This document shows positions 49,006-58,553 of a DNA stretch of 64,000 nt, piece after piece (positions within the stretch are counted from its first letter, which is position 1; every line of letters starts with the position of its first letter). The notes under the pieces were generated by a model. It ran no database searches. It had not been told where the DNA came from and saw nothing but the letters and a program-made list of their open reading frames with translations. Source of the stretch: Oxalobacteraceae bacterium (GTDB taxonomy: Bacteria; Pseudomonadota; Gammaproteobacteria; Burkholderiales; Burkholderiaceae_D). The stretch is from NCBI GenBank assembly GCA_947374865.1, contig CANCDR010000005.1, positions 1 to 64,000 on the forward strand, in the 5' to 3' direction. The translations under genes and the position numbers were made by a program.

Positions 49006-50841
49006 TCATGGTCCCGACGCGGCTCCAGAGGCCCTGGCATCCACATCCAAATAGCGCCAATTCGTGAAATCCACCGGATGCCGCTTATAGTTCAATAACC
49101 ACGGCTGACGCACATCGGCAGACAAGGGATGTTTGCGGATCGCCCACGGCGAATAGGCATGAATGAGCTGATTCATCTGTTGATAAATCGCGCTGCGGGC
49201 GGGTGAATCCTGCATCGTCAGCGTCTGTTCGTAGAGCTTGTCATAGGCCGGCAAATTGAAGCGCGCGTAATTCATGCGGCCGATGTTGCCGCTATAAAGC
49301 AGCTGGTAAAAATTCTGCCCGTCGGGGAAATCGGCGATCCAGTTCGCTTCCGTCATCATCACTTTGCCAAGGCGTGAGGCCTTGATAATTTCGGAATGTT
49401 TATCACCTTTGATCAGCAGGCGCAGACCGATCGCCTCCAGACTTTTACGCCAGACTTCGTCACGCAGCCGTCCGGTGGCGTTAGTTTCGGAATGCATGAC
49501 CAGCGTGAACGGCTTGCCCTCCGGCGTGAGGCGATAGCCGTCCTTGTCGCGTTTGCTGTAGCCGTAATGATCGAGCAGTGCACGCGCCAGTTCGGGATCA
49601 TATTGCACTGGACTACGATAGCTCGCGTCAAAGCCGAGTATATCCGGAGGCAGCGGCGATTGCGCCGCAAGAGAGAGTCCCTTATCGATCAGGCGAATAT
49701 CTTCTGCAGCATTGCGGCTCATGATGATGGCGCGCCGCAGGGCGATCCGGTCGAGCGACATGCCGCCGATGAGCGGATCGTCCAGATTCATCCACATGTA
49801 GTAAGTCTGCAGCGTGGGGAACAGCGACAGCAGCATACCGCGCGCGGCTAGTTCGGGACGCAGCTGCCCATTTTGCAGCAGCATATCGGATAGCGCCTCA
49901 GGAACCTGTTCGAGATAATCAAATTCACGATTCAAAAAACCCAGTACGCGGGACTGGTGTTCTTCCATCACGCGCACTTCGATGCGCTCGACGCGCGGCA
50001 ATCGTTGCCCTTCGAGAGCGCGGGCGATCGCCTGGTCTTGCGCCTGGTCTTGCGTACTACTGCCGCCAACGGAGTGAAAAATACCGTGGTAATTCGGATT
50101 CGCCTGCAAGACGATTTTGTAGCTGCGCTGCCATTCCTGCAATATGAAAGGACCAGTGCCGACCGGTGCATGGGTGGCGTCTTTGACCGAGGCCTGCATA
50201 ACTTCACGCGCGACCGCACCGGTTGAGGGCATGGCCATCTCGAACAAAAAATTAAGATTCGGCGCCTTAAAACTGATGCGTAAGGTATGCGCATCCAGTG
50301 CGCGAATGCCATCGACGCCGATATCGACATCAAATTTGCCTGCCGCAGCGCTCTTGCGCAACGCATCGTCACCGACGACTTTATTTTCAAACAGATAAAG
50401 CCAGGGCGACTTGAGCGCCGGGTCATACATGCGTTTAAAACTATAGACATAATCCTGCGCGGTCAGCTCACGTCGCACACCGTTGAAGGCCGGATCGGGG
50501 CTAAAGTAAATGCCGGGTCGCAGGTGAAAAATAAAGCTACGCCCCTCATCCGTCATCTGCGGCATGGCGATGGCGGTATTGGGCTGCAGTCTGACCGGAC
50601 GGGCCAGATAGTCATAACTGAGCAGCGGATCGTACAGATTTTCGATCAGATTGAGCGTGGCGACGTCCGACACGACCGCCGGATCAAAGCCCGACTCGGC
50701 GGTGGTAATCATCATGTGCAGTGTCTTGGACGGCGCAGTCGATTTGGGCGCGGCAAAAGCCAGATCTGCTTGGGTCAGCAGCATCAATGCCAGCAGCGCG
50801 CTGCATATTCTGCTTATCGGTAATCCGGGCATACAGGCCAT
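49006..50841 (-). CDS. Periplasmic oligopeptide-binding protein (SBP family 5; MppA/OppA-like)
   Basis: A 611-residue binding protein. AGGA precedes the ATG at a 7-base gap; the signal peptide ends near AFAAP (about residue 31). Family-5 features are GFDPAVVSDVATLNLIENLYDPLLSYD, FIFHLRPGIYFSPDPAF, LTAQDYVYSFKRMYDP, GTGPFILQEWQRSYKIVLQANPNYHG and a C-terminal RMNYARFNLPAYDKLYEQT. No matching permease or ATPase genes are nearby, as with MppA, which lends murein tripeptide to the Opp system. Position 115 bases before murQ suggests a muropeptide-derived peptide ligand; this is inference. Confidence 0.88.
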   Translation of the reverse strand: MACMPGLPISRICSALLALMLLTQADLAFAAPKSTAPSKTLHMMITTAESGFDPAVVSDVATLNLIENLYDPLLSYDYLARPVRLQPNTAIAMPQMTDEGRSFIFHLRPGIYFSPDPAFNGVRRELTAQDYVYSFKRMYDPALKSPWLYLFENKVVGDDALRKSAAAGKFDVDIGVDGIRALDAHTLRISFKAPNLNFLFEMAMPSTGAVAREVMQASVKDATHAPVGTGPFILQEWQRSYKIVLQANPNYHGIFHSVGGSSTQDQAQDQAIARALEGQRLPRVERIEVRVMEEHQSRVLGFLNREFDYLEQVPEALSDMLLQNGQLRPELAARGMLLSLFPTLQTYYMWMNLDDPLIGGMSLDRIALRRAIIMSRNAAEDIRLIDKGLSLAAQSPLPPDILGFDASYRSPVQYDPELARALLDHYGYSKRDKDGYRLTPEGKPFTLVMHSETNATGRLRDEVWRKSLEAIGLRLLIKGDKHSEIIKASRLGKVMMTEANWIADFPDGQNFYQLLYSGNIGRMNYARFNLPAYDKLYEQTLTMQDSPARSAIYQQMNQLIHAYSPWAIRKHPLSADVRQPWLLNYKRHPVDFTNWRYLDVDARASGAASGP

Positions 50842-50909
50842 CCATTTTCCTGAAAAGAATTACAGCCTCTATAATCAGGCTTTTCGCCCCTGCCCTGCAA
50901 GGAGTAATC

Positions 50910-52436
50910 ATGCTTATTTACGCATCGCCGCGTGTCCGGAATGCTGTCCCGATGCTGATCCGGTGTCTGACCTTGCTATGCGCCTCGCTCCTAGTGGGCA
51001 GTCCCTTATTGGCCCAGAATGTGCCGGACACCGGGCTGCCGCCACGGGTGACTGAACTGCTGGCCAAGGCCAATCTGCCGGCCGAGGCCATGGGCGGCGT
51101 AGTGATTCGCTTGAGCGACGGCGCAACGCTGGTCTCGCACAATGCCGATCGCAGCCTGCAGCCGGCATCGACCATGAAACTGCTTTCGACCATCGTCGGT
51201 CTGCATAAACTGGGCCCGCTGTTTCGCGGACGGACCAGCCTGCTGAGCAATGCTGAGCTGGACGGCTCCACGCTCAAGGGTGATCTGGTACTGCGCGGCG
51301 GCGGCGATACGGATCTCAATACCGAGGTCTTGCAGAACATGCTACAGACCCTGCGCCAGCAAGGTATCCGCAAGATCCGTGGTGATTTACTCATCGACCG
51401 ACATCTGTTCCAACCTGCGCGCCTCGATATCGGTCTGGCACCGTTCGACGAAGCGCCAGAATTTCGCTATAACGTGATCCCTGATGCGCTGCTGCTGAAT
51501 CTGAATTTACTCAAACTCAGTCTGGCGTCGGATCAGACCACCCTGCGCGCGCACATACTGCCCGTGATGGATGGCGTCGTACTGACTCATGATATGCAGC
51601 TCATTGATGCGCCCTGCATGGATTGGGATGCCGGCTGGCTACCACCGACGGTGTCGACCAATACACGCGGTCGCATCGAGATCAAGCTGCATGGAACTTA
51701 CCCAAAAAAGTGCAGCAAGCTGAGCGAAATTAATGTCCTGGATCGCACCGATTTTGCCGCGCGTCTGTTTCGCACGCTCTGGCAACAGATGGGCGGCAGC
51801 TTCAGTGGTCAGGTACGCGAAGCCCTCACACCGCCGGATGCGCGGCTTTTAACGGATCATGTGTCACGCCCTCTGTCGACGCTGGTACGCGATATTAATA
51901 AAGAATCCGACAATACCTTTGCCCGCATGCTCTTTCTGAATATGGGGACCTACGCCGTTGATAGCGCGGTGGCTGGCAATGCCAGTTTGCTGGTGGCCGA
52001 ACCCTCTACCACCATCGCGCGCGCCGATCGTGAAGTGCGACGCTGGCTCACTGAGCAAGGCATCAGTACCAGCGGCCTGGTGCTCGATAACGGTTCCGGT
52101 CTGTCGCGCAGCGAGCGCATCAGCGCCCAGCAATTAGCCGCGCTGCTGCAGCTGGCCCACGCCAGTCCGTGGGCGCCTGAATTCAAGGCCAGTCTGCCCT
52201 TGGCCGGTATGGATGGCGGCATGCTGCGTCGGCTGAAGGACAGCCCGGCGCTCGGCCGTGCGCGCATCAAGACCGGCACGCTGCGCAATGTGGTGGCCGT
52301 AGCCGGCTTTGTGCTGGATGCCAAGGGCCGTGAATGCGTGGTGGTAGGGATGATCAATTCGGACAGCATGCAGTCGGCCGCCGGACGCGCGATTCTCGAT
52401 AGCCTGATTGACTGGACGGCGCGATCGGGCGGATAA
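50910..52436 (+). CDS. dacB: D-alanyl-D-alanine carboxypeptidase/endopeptidase (PBP4, DacB)
   Basis: A 508-residue class C penicillin-binding protein (peptidase S13). I chose ATG 50910 (AAGGAG 6 bases upstream) over the longer frame from 50721, because a signal peptide then ends near LLAQ (about residue 36). The three active-site motifs are present: STMK (87-90), SDN (about 333-335) and KTG (about 454-456). The large insertion between SxxK and SDN is typical of PBP4. It trims D-Ala and opens D-Ala-mDAP cross-links in the periplasm. It diverges from the peptide-binding gene with a 68-base gap. Confidence 0.95.
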   Translation: MLIYASPRVRNAVPMLIRCLTLLCASLLVGSPLLAQNVPDTGLPPRVTELLAKANLPAEAMGGVVIRLSDGATLVSHNADRSLQPASTMKLLSTIVGLHKLGPLFRGRTSLLSNAELDGSTLKGDLVLRGGGDTDLNTEVLQNMLQTLRQQGIRKIRGDLLIDRHLFQPARLDIGLAPFDEAPEFRYNVIPDALLLNLNLLKLSLASDQTTLRAHILPVMDGVVLTHDMQLIDAPCMDWDAGWLPPTVSTNTRGRIEIKLHGTYPKKCSKLSEINVLDRTDFAARLFRTLWQQMGGSFSGQVREALTPPDARLLTDHVSRPLSTLVRDINKESDNTFARMLFLNMGTYAVDSAVAGNASLLVAEPSTTIARADREVRRWLTEQGISTSGLVLDNGSGLSRSERISAQQLAALLQLAHASPWAPEFKASLPLAGMDGGMLRRLKDSPALGRARIKTGTLRNVVAVAGFVLDAKGRECVVVGMINSDSMQSAAGRAILDSLIDWTARSGG

Positions 52437-52573
52437 AGTCGGAGGCAACAGGATTATTTTTTTTATGCTAAGGTTAATTCTCCAATAAAAAATAAGTCTG
52501 GCTTAATGCCTGCCGATCTTGGAGTCATGACAAGGTCTTCCCGCATCGATCCGACTTCGACTCCGAGGAAACC

Positions 52574-54532
52574 ATGAAATCTCCTGCGATTGTTTTCGCC
52601 TGCGCGATAGGCGCCCTTCTGCTGACCAGTGTTAGTCATGCCCAGCAAGCCATGTACCCGGCCCTGCCAAGCGAGACGCCGACGACCTTCGTCGAATCGA
52701 CCTATGGCTTTGACCACGTCAAGACCAAGGTCATGATTCCCATGCGTGACGGGGTCAAACTCAATACCGTGATTATCGTGCCCAAGGGGGCCAAAGGTGC
52801 GCCGATCCTGCTCACCCGCACGCCCTACAACGCCGATACCCTAACGACCCATAACCCCAGCGCGCACTTAAGTTCGATCCTGGAAGGCTATGACAATGCG
52901 ACCGACGTGATCGTTGAAGGTGGCTACATTCGCGTGGTGCAGGACATTCGCGGCAAATATGAATCCGAGGGCGACTATGTCATGAATCGCCCGCTGCAAG
53001 GCACGCTCAATCCGACCCCGGTCGATCATTCCACCGATACCTATGACACGATTGACTGGCTGATCAAGAACATCCCTGAATCGAATGGCAAGGTCGGCAT
53101 CATCGGCATTTCTTACGATGGCTTTTTACCGCTCATGGCACTGGTGAATCCACACCCGGCGCTCAAGGTAGCCGTGCCGATGAATCCGATGGTCGATGGC
53201 TGGATGGGCGATGACTGGTTCCATCACGGCGCTTTCAGACAGATCAATATGTCCTACGTCATGGAGCAAGTCGTCACGCGTAAAAATGACGCCAAATGGT
53301 TCACCACTGACTACGACGACTACGACGCCTACCTGCGCGCCGGTTCGGCGGGTGAACTGGGACGTCAGCGCAAACTGGAACAAAGCGGCTTCTGGAACAA
53401 GATTCTGGCCCATCCAAGCTACGATAGCTTTTGGCGCGAACAGGCGATGGATAAAATTCTCGCCCGTCAGCCGGTAACCGTACCGACCATGCTGGTGCAT
53501 AGTTTATGGGATGCGGAAGATATCTACGGCGCGATCGCCGTCTATAAAGCCATCAAACCCAAGGATATCAATAACGATAAAGTATTCCTGGTGCTCGGAC
53601 CCTGGTCGCATGGTGGCGGGATTGGCGAAGGCAGCAAGCTGGGCCAGATCAAGTTCAACAGCGACACCGCACTGCACTTTCGGCAGGAAATTTTACGTCC
53701 CTTCCTGGACCGCTACTTAAAAGACGGTGCAGCCAACATCGCCGTCGCGCCGGTATCGGCATTTGAAACCGGCAGCAATAAATGGCGCAGTCTGGCGAGT
53801 TGGCCGAGCGGCTGCGCAAGCGGCTGCAGCATCAAGCCCACGCCGCTGCATTTGCTGGCGGAGCAAAAATCGGGCTTTACTGCAGCGAAGGCGGATGCAG
53901 TAGGCTACGCTGAATACATCTCTGATCCGGCCAAGCCAACGCCATTTCGTGCACGCCCGATTGCCCCTTACGGCTACGACGAATCGAAGGGCCAGAGCTG
54001 GCCACGCTGGCTGGTGGATGACCAGCGTGAAGCGTCTGGTCGCACCGACGTGCTGACCTTTACGACCGATGTGCTGAGCGCGCCGCTCAAGATCAGCGGT
54101 GAACCGATCGCCAATTTGATCGCCTCAACCAGTGGCACCGATTCAGACTGGGTCGTCAAAATCATCGACGTCTATCCGCCCGAAGTGGCCAGCCAGCCAG
54201 GCATGGGGGGTTACCAGCTGATGATCTCGGCGGATATTTTCCGCGGTCGTTATCGCGAAGGCTATGAGACGGCCAAGCCAATCGCGGCCAATCAACCGCT
54301 GCTGTATCGCTTCGGTCTGCCGACGGCGAATCACGTGTTCCTGCCGGGGCATCGGATCATGGTGCAGATTCAGTCTAGCTGGTTCCCGCTCTACGACCGT
54401 AATCCGCAAACCTTCGTGCCGAATATTTTCTGGGCCAAGCCAGCCGACTATAAGAAGGCCGTACAGCGCATTTATCATGCGCCCGGCAAAGCCAGTTTTA
54501 TTGAATTACCTGTCGTAGAAGCCTCAAAATAA
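52574..54532 (+). CDS. Exported S15/CocE-NonD hydrolase, alpha-amino-acid ester hydrolase-like
   Basis: A 652-residue alpha/beta hydrolase. GAGGAAA precedes the ATG and a signal peptide ends near SHAQQ (about residue 24). The nucleophile elbow is GISYDG (Ser about 180), with an acid in SLWDAED (about 313) and the base in GPWSHGG (about 346). A C-terminal jelly-roll domain (PLKISGEPIANLIASTSGTDSDWVVKIIDVYP) completes the family layout. The segment PMVDGWMGDDWFHHGAF matches what I recall of alpha-amino-acid ester hydrolases, which act on esters and amides of amino acids with a free amine, including D-forms. X-prolyl dipeptidase or esterase activity is the alternative. Confidence 0.87.
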   Translation: MKSPAIVFACAIGALLLTSVSHAQQAMYPALPSETPTTFVESTYGFDHVKTKVMIPMRDGVKLNTVIIVPKGAKGAPILLTRTPYNADTLTTHNPSAHLSSILEGYDNATDVIVEGGYIRVVQDIRGKYESEGDYVMNRPLQGTLNPTPVDHSTDTYDTIDWLIKNIPESNGKVGIIGISYDGFLPLMALVNPHPALKVAVPMNPMVDGWMGDDWFHHGAFRQINMSYVMEQVVTRKNDAKWFTTDYDDYDAYLRAGSAGELGRQRKLEQSGFWNKILAHPSYDSFWREQAMDKILARQPVTVPTMLVHSLWDAEDIYGAIAVYKAIKPKDINNDKVFLVLGPWSHGGGIGEGSKLGQIKFNSDTALHFRQEILRPFLDRYLKDGAANIAVAPVSAFETGSNKWRSLASWPSGCASGCSIKPTPLHLLAEQKSGFTAAKADAVGYAEYISDPAKPTPFRARPIAPYGYDESKGQSWPRWLVDDQREASGRTDVLTFTTDVLSAPLKISGEPIANLIASTSGTDSDWVVKIIDVYPPEVASQPGMGGYQLMISADIFRGRYREGYETAKPIAANQPLLYRFGLPTANHVFLPGHRIMVQIQSSWFPLYDRNPQTFVPNIFWAKPADYKKAVQRIYHAPGKASFIELPVVEASK

Positions 54533-54533
54533 A

Positions 54534-54566
54534 TCAAAAAAAGGCAGCCTAGGCTGCCTTTTTTCA
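54534..54566. terminator. Bidirectional hairpin terminator
   Basis: The perfect palindrome AAGGCAGCCTAGGCTGCCTT (54541-54560) is flanked by A-run and T-run. It can end transcription of the S15 gene and of the convergent amidase gene (stop at 54579). Confidence 0.9.
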
Positions 54567-54578
54567 TGGGCTATCCGT

Positions 54579-56369
54579 TCAAAAGCCTGGCGGACGTTCC
54601 CCCGCCACAGATGCCAATTTTTCCAGCGCCAATCCGGCGCGCGCAATGGTCCCCTCATCGAACAGACGACCAATCAAAGTAACACCATGCGGTACCTTGC
54701 GCGGTGGCGAAAACTTCGGCAAGGGCTTGGCAGGATCCGGCGCCCAGTCACTGCGTGCTTCGGATACCATCACTGAACCGGTACGCAAGGTCAGCGAAGG
54801 ATGGCCAGTGAAATTAGAAATCGTCAGCATCTCATCGCGCAAGGACGGTACCAACAGCATGTCGACCTGGGTAAAAATGCGGGCCATTTCTGCCGCCACT
54901 TTACGCCGCATGCGGTCGGCCTGAACCATATCCACCGCCGATAAAAATCGTGCTTCACGAAACAGATTCGGCCAGGCGTCCGGTACCTGAATCTTGAGCT
55001 GGTTGATGCGACCATCGAGCATGATGTCTTCGAACGCGGCCGCACCTTCGGCAAACAAAATCACATTCAGCGACTCATATGGCCAGTCGGGCAGACTGAC
55101 TTCGGTGGGGATCATGCCGAGCGCCTTGACGGCTTCCAGCGCGGCGCGGTCGGCATCCGTGGCCGCACCATCTTTCATCCAGCCAGGAAAATAACCGACC
55201 TTTAAACCCTTGACCGGAATACTGGCATTGAAGTCTAACCGCGCAGGAACGCTGGCGACGTCGCCTTCATCCGGGCCGGAGATGGCCTTCAAAACCAGCA
55301 TCGCATCTTCGACCGTACGCGTCATCGGTCCTAACTTATCCAGTGACCAGCAAAGCGTCATGGCGCCGCTGCGCGCAACTCTGCCGTAGGTCGGCCGCAG
55401 TCCAGTCACGCCGCAGCGCATGCTCGGGCTGACGATGCTGCCGCCCGTTTCGCTACCGATGGAAAATCCGACCAGCGCAGCAGCCGTGGCCGCGCCCGGA
55501 CCGGCGCTCGAACCCGAGGCGCCCTCTTCCAACAACCAGGGGTTCATGGTCTGGCCGCCAAACCAGATATCGTTCAAGGCCAATGCGCCCAGACTGAGCT
55601 TGGCAATCAACACGGCTCCGGCGGCATTCAGACGCGCGATGACGGCGGCATCCTTGGATGGTATGCGATCGCGAAAAGGTTCGGCGCCCCAGGTGGTAGC
55701 AATGCCGGCGGTATCGAGCAGATCTTTGACGCCGTATGGGATGCCATGCAGCGGTCCGCGATATTTGCCGGCGGCGATTTCACGATCGGCTTGCTTGGCC
55801 TGCGCGAGCGCATGCTCGGCGGTCAGGGTGATGATGCAGCGTAGCTGGGGATCGAAGCGGGCGATGCGGGCGAGATAAATCCGGGTGAGTCTTTCCGAGC
55901 TGAGCTTTTTGGTCTCGATCCAGCGCGACAGCTTGGTCACCGGTGCGTAGGCGATGTCTTCGTCGAGCGTTGGCAGTGGTCCGGGATTGATAATGCTGCG
56001 CACGAACTGGTCGCGCATGACGGCACTTTTGGCCTTGCCGATTATCGGGTTCCATTGCATGGCAGGCGCGACATCCGCTTCCAGCGCGACTTTGCGCGGA
56101 CCGGTACGACGTTCGACATAGCCGGCCATGGAATTACGCCAGCTTCCCGCTGCCATGGCACGCTCGGCGGCGGTCATGCTGATCTGCTGCAGTTTTTCAG
56201 CTTCGGCGAAGGTCGTTGAGGTGACTTCCGGACCGACCGCCGGCGACGTGCCAAAGGCCGGCGGCGCACCGGCGACCTCATCTGGCTTGATTTGATCAGC
56301 ACGACTGGCGGTGGCTACGGCCAGTAAGCCCAGGGGCGCATTGATGAGGAATTGACGGCGAAATTTCAT
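54579..56369 (-). CDS. Exported amidase-signature enzyme
   Basis: A 596-residue amidase. ATG 56369 starts an export signal with twin arginines (MKFRRQFLINAPLGLLAVATASRA), possibly Tat-dependent; the longer frame overlaps the symporter gene and is rejected. The Ser-cisSer-Lys triad regions are visible: Lys in HGIPYGVKDLLDTAG, cis-Ser in EEGASGSSAGPGAA and nucleophile Ser in GSETGGSIVSPS. The family hydrolyses diverse amide bonds. A periplasmic place and neighbours acting on wall peptides suggest peptide or D-amino-acid amide substrates, but nothing in the sequence decides. It is the last gene of the kinase-amiD-ddpX-symporter-amidase run. Confidence 0.9.
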   Translation of the reverse strand: MKFRRQFLINAPLGLLAVATASRADQIKPDEVAGAPPAFGTSPAVGPEVTSTTFAEAEKLQQISMTAAERAMAAGSWRNSMAGYVERRTGPRKVALEADVAPAMQWNPIIGKAKSAVMRDQFVRSIINPGPLPTLDEDIAYAPVTKLSRWIETKKLSSERLTRIYLARIARFDPQLRCIITLTAEHALAQAKQADREIAAGKYRGPLHGIPYGVKDLLDTAGIATTWGAEPFRDRIPSKDAAVIARLNAAGAVLIAKLSLGALALNDIWFGGQTMNPWLLEEGASGSSAGPGAATAAALVGFSIGSETGGSIVSPSMRCGVTGLRPTYGRVARSGAMTLCWSLDKLGPMTRTVEDAMLVLKAISGPDEGDVASVPARLDFNASIPVKGLKVGYFPGWMKDGAATDADRAALEAVKALGMIPTEVSLPDWPYESLNVILFAEGAAAFEDIMLDGRINQLKIQVPDAWPNLFREARFLSAVDMVQADRMRRKVAAEMARIFTQVDMLLVPSLRDEMLTISNFTGHPSLTLRTGSVMVSEARSDWAPDPAKPLPKFSPPRKVPHGVTLIGRLFDEGTIARAGLALEKLASVAGERPPGF

Positions 56370-56452
56370 GGCAGCTCTTTTAAGTGAGTTCACGCGTAAG
56401 TAGGCGTAAGTAGGCGCAGAAAGATGAAACGAACTTACTTTATCAGGAAGCG

Positions 56453-57904
56453 CTAGCGCTTGCTTGGCGGCGCCGAAATACACCATAGTCCGGCAAAGAC
56501 CAACGCGCCATTGAGTACTAGGAGCTCAAGTCCGATCTGGTAAGCGCCCAACAAGGCCGGCTGATAAAAATCGAGCAACAGGCACAGCAGCGGTCCGGCC
56601 AGCGCGACCCAAGGGGCCAGGCGATCCCGCACCACCCGCTGCGTGAGAATACCAAAACTGAACAAGCCCAACAGCGGGCCATAGGTAAATGCCGCCAGTT
56701 TGAGAATGAGGCCGATCATGCTCGGATTATCGGCCCACTTAAACAGCATGATCAGCAGCAGAAATACGCCGGCAAAGCTTAAATGCACCCGGTGACGAAT
56801 GCGTGTGCGCGTGGCTTCGTCGAGTTCAGGGCGGCGGGCGATGCCCAGAATGTCGATGCAAAAACTGGACGTCAGCGCCGTCAGCGCGCCATCTGCGCTT
56901 GGAAAGAGCGCAGAAATCAGCGCGATGATAAAAAGGATTTGCACCGTCGATGGCAGATAGCCAAACACCACGCCGGGAAAGAGTTTATCGCCGCCATCGC
57001 TCATGCCCACCGACGAGGCAAAAAGACTCAGTAGTCCGCCCAAATATAAAAACAGCAGCACCACGATCAACATGATGAAACTGAGCAGCAGGATGTTTTT
57101 CTGCGCGTCGCGCAGAGTCTTGACCGAAATTGTTTTCTGCATCATTTCCTGATCCAGACCAGTCATGGCAATGGCGATAAACATACCAGCCAGGATTTGC
57201 TTGGCGAAGAAAGATTTGCTATTGATATCGGTGGAAAAAACCCGCGCCATATTTTGTGTTTGCAGCTGCAGCCAGCTGTCGGCCAGATTCAGGTGCAGCT
57301 CACCCAGCACAAACATAATGCAGATCAGCAGACCGCCCAACATGCAGCTCGTTTGCAGGGTATCGGTCCAGATCAGCGTCTTGACCCCACCGCGATACGT
57401 ATAGAGCACGATCATGAGCAGAATAAAAGCCGTCGTCAGCCAGAACGGCAAGCCTAAGCCATCAAGAATCGCGTCCTGCAGAATCCGCACCACCAGATAC
57501 AGCCGCGCCGTTGCGCCGAGGGTGCGCGAGAGAATAAAAAATGCCGCACCAGCCTGATAGGTACGGCGTCCCAATCGCAGGTCGAGGAAGTGATAAATCG
57601 ATACCAGATTAACGCGGTAGTACAGCGGTAGCAGCACGAAGGCGATCACCAGATAACCGAAAAACTGACCGAGAATAATTTGAAAATAGGTAAAGCCATC
57701 ATGCCCCACGGCCCCAGGCACACTGATGAAGGTCACGCCGGAGAGCGAAGTACCGATCATGCCAAAGGCCACCAGCATCCAGTGACTACTCCGGTTACCG
57801 ATAAAAAAAGAGGCATTATTTGCCTGCCGCCCGGTGCGCCAGGCGACGGCTAACAGCAATCCAAAATAAACCACGACGACGATGAATAAAATGGCTGGCG
57901 ACAT
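56453..57904 (-). CDS. Sodium:solute symporter (SSS family)
   Basis: A 483-residue inner-membrane transporter with about 12-13 hydrophobic segments. The N-terminus shows the SSS pattern of a first helix followed by FFIGNRSSHWMLVAFGMIGTS and SGVTFISVPG, and a later ALISALFPSADGALTALTSSF segment that is typical of the sodium-site helix. The substrate is unknown. The gene starts 9 bases after the D-Ala-D-Ala dipeptidase stop, so import of D-alanine, a dipeptide or a wall sugar is plausible. Confidence 0.92.
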   Translation of the reverse strand: MSPAILFIVVVVYFGLLLAVAWRTGRQANNASFFIGNRSSHWMLVAFGMIGTSLSGVTFISVPGAVGHDGFTYFQIILGQFFGYLVIAFVLLPLYYRVNLVSIYHFLDLRLGRRTYQAGAAFFILSRTLGATARLYLVVRILQDAILDGLGLPFWLTTAFILLMIVLYTYRGGVKTLIWTDTLQTSCMLGGLLICIMFVLGELHLNLADSWLQLQTQNMARVFSTDINSKSFFAKQILAGMFIAIAMTGLDQEMMQKTISVKTLRDAQKNILLLSFIMLIVVLLFLYLGGLLSLFASSVGMSDGGDKLFPGVVFGYLPSTVQILFIIALISALFPSADGALTALTSSFCIDILGIARRPELDEATRTRIRHRVHLSFAGVFLLLIMLFKWADNPSMIGLILKLAAFTYGPLLGLFSFGILTQRVVRDRLAPWVALAGPLLCLLLDFYQPALLGAYQIGLELLVLNGALVFAGLWCISAPPSKR

Positions 57905-57913
57905 GCGGACTTT

Positions 57914-58525
57914 CTAGAGAATGCGCAGATACTCTGCGCGTACCTTGTGCCGGTCGCCGCAGTCGAAATGCCACCACTCGGTACTGATGCCATGAAAGCC
58001 GGCCATGTCCATCATGGCGCGCAGCAGCTGACGATTCGCCACCTGTGTCGACGTCAAATCACCGCTGGCGAGAAAGCGTGCTTCGAGCGCTGGATGCGAC
58101 AGCTCGCTCAAGTCGTCGAAGGGGGTGCCCATATCCAGCTCATGCCCCGACTGATCGATCAGCGTCAGATCAAGCGCCATGCCAAACGAATGAATCGATC
58201 CACGCTGCGGATCGGCCAGGTACATCTGCAGTGGCGTGTCTGCCAGCACATCCCATAACTGCTGCTGAACCCGCTGCGGACGCAAAGCATCCAGGATCAG
58301 CACCTGCAGTTCCGGCCGTTGACGCTGCAGCCAGGCGATGCCCAGCTCGAGCGCTGCGGCGGCATCGCGATGCAGCCAGGCGCAGTCGAAGTCGCCATAC
58401 AAATCGCGGCTGGCAAAATTATTGGCGCTCGCGTAGCGCAGCTCGACGCTCACACCGGCGATACTGTGCAGGCGCCGGTAATCGGGGCAGCTGGCGATCT
58501 CTTCAATGTGCAGCGTCTTGGTCAT
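57914..58525 (-). CDS. ddpX: D-alanyl-D-alanine dipeptidase (VanX/DdpX-type, peptidase M15D)
   Basis: A 203-residue zinc dipeptidase. ATG 58525 was preferred to the TTG at 58552 that abuts the amiD stop. The zinc site is intact: SIHSFGMALD with His112 and Asp119, and EWWHF with catalytic Glu183 and zinc-binding His186. LDALRPQRVQQQLW carries the substrate-binding Arg region. No signal peptide is seen, so it acts in the cytoplasm on D-Ala-D-Ala released from wall peptides. No vanA/vanH genes are present, so recycling of wall dipeptide rather than vancomycin resistance is the likely role. Confidence 0.93.
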   Translation of the reverse strand: MTKTLHIEEIASCPDYRRLHSIAGVSVELRYASANNFASRDLYGDFDCAWLHRDAAAALELGIAWLQRQRPELQVLILDALRPQRVQQQLWDVLADTPLQMYLADPQRGSIHSFGMALDLTLIDQSGHELDMGTPFDDLSELSHPALEARFLASGDLTSTQVANRQLLRAMMDMAGFHGISTEWWHFDCGDRHKVRAEYLRIL

Positions 58526-58553
58526 GACATGCTGTGCCGGTAAGCGATTCAAT

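Noticed and set aside
52527-52577. 16-codon frame overlapping the S15 hydrolase start by ATGA
   Set aside because: Its GGAG is only 2 bases from the ATG, too near for good initiation, and the hydrolase has its own strong site (GAGGAAA).
56370-56486. N-terminal extension of the amidase frame
   Set aside because: The extension overlaps the end of the symporter gene and hides the export signal that begins at 56369.
57914-58525. Vancomycin-resistance function for the VanX-like gene
   Set aside because: No vanH, vanA or vanRS genes are near and a Gram-negative host has little need of it; recycling neighbours explain it better.
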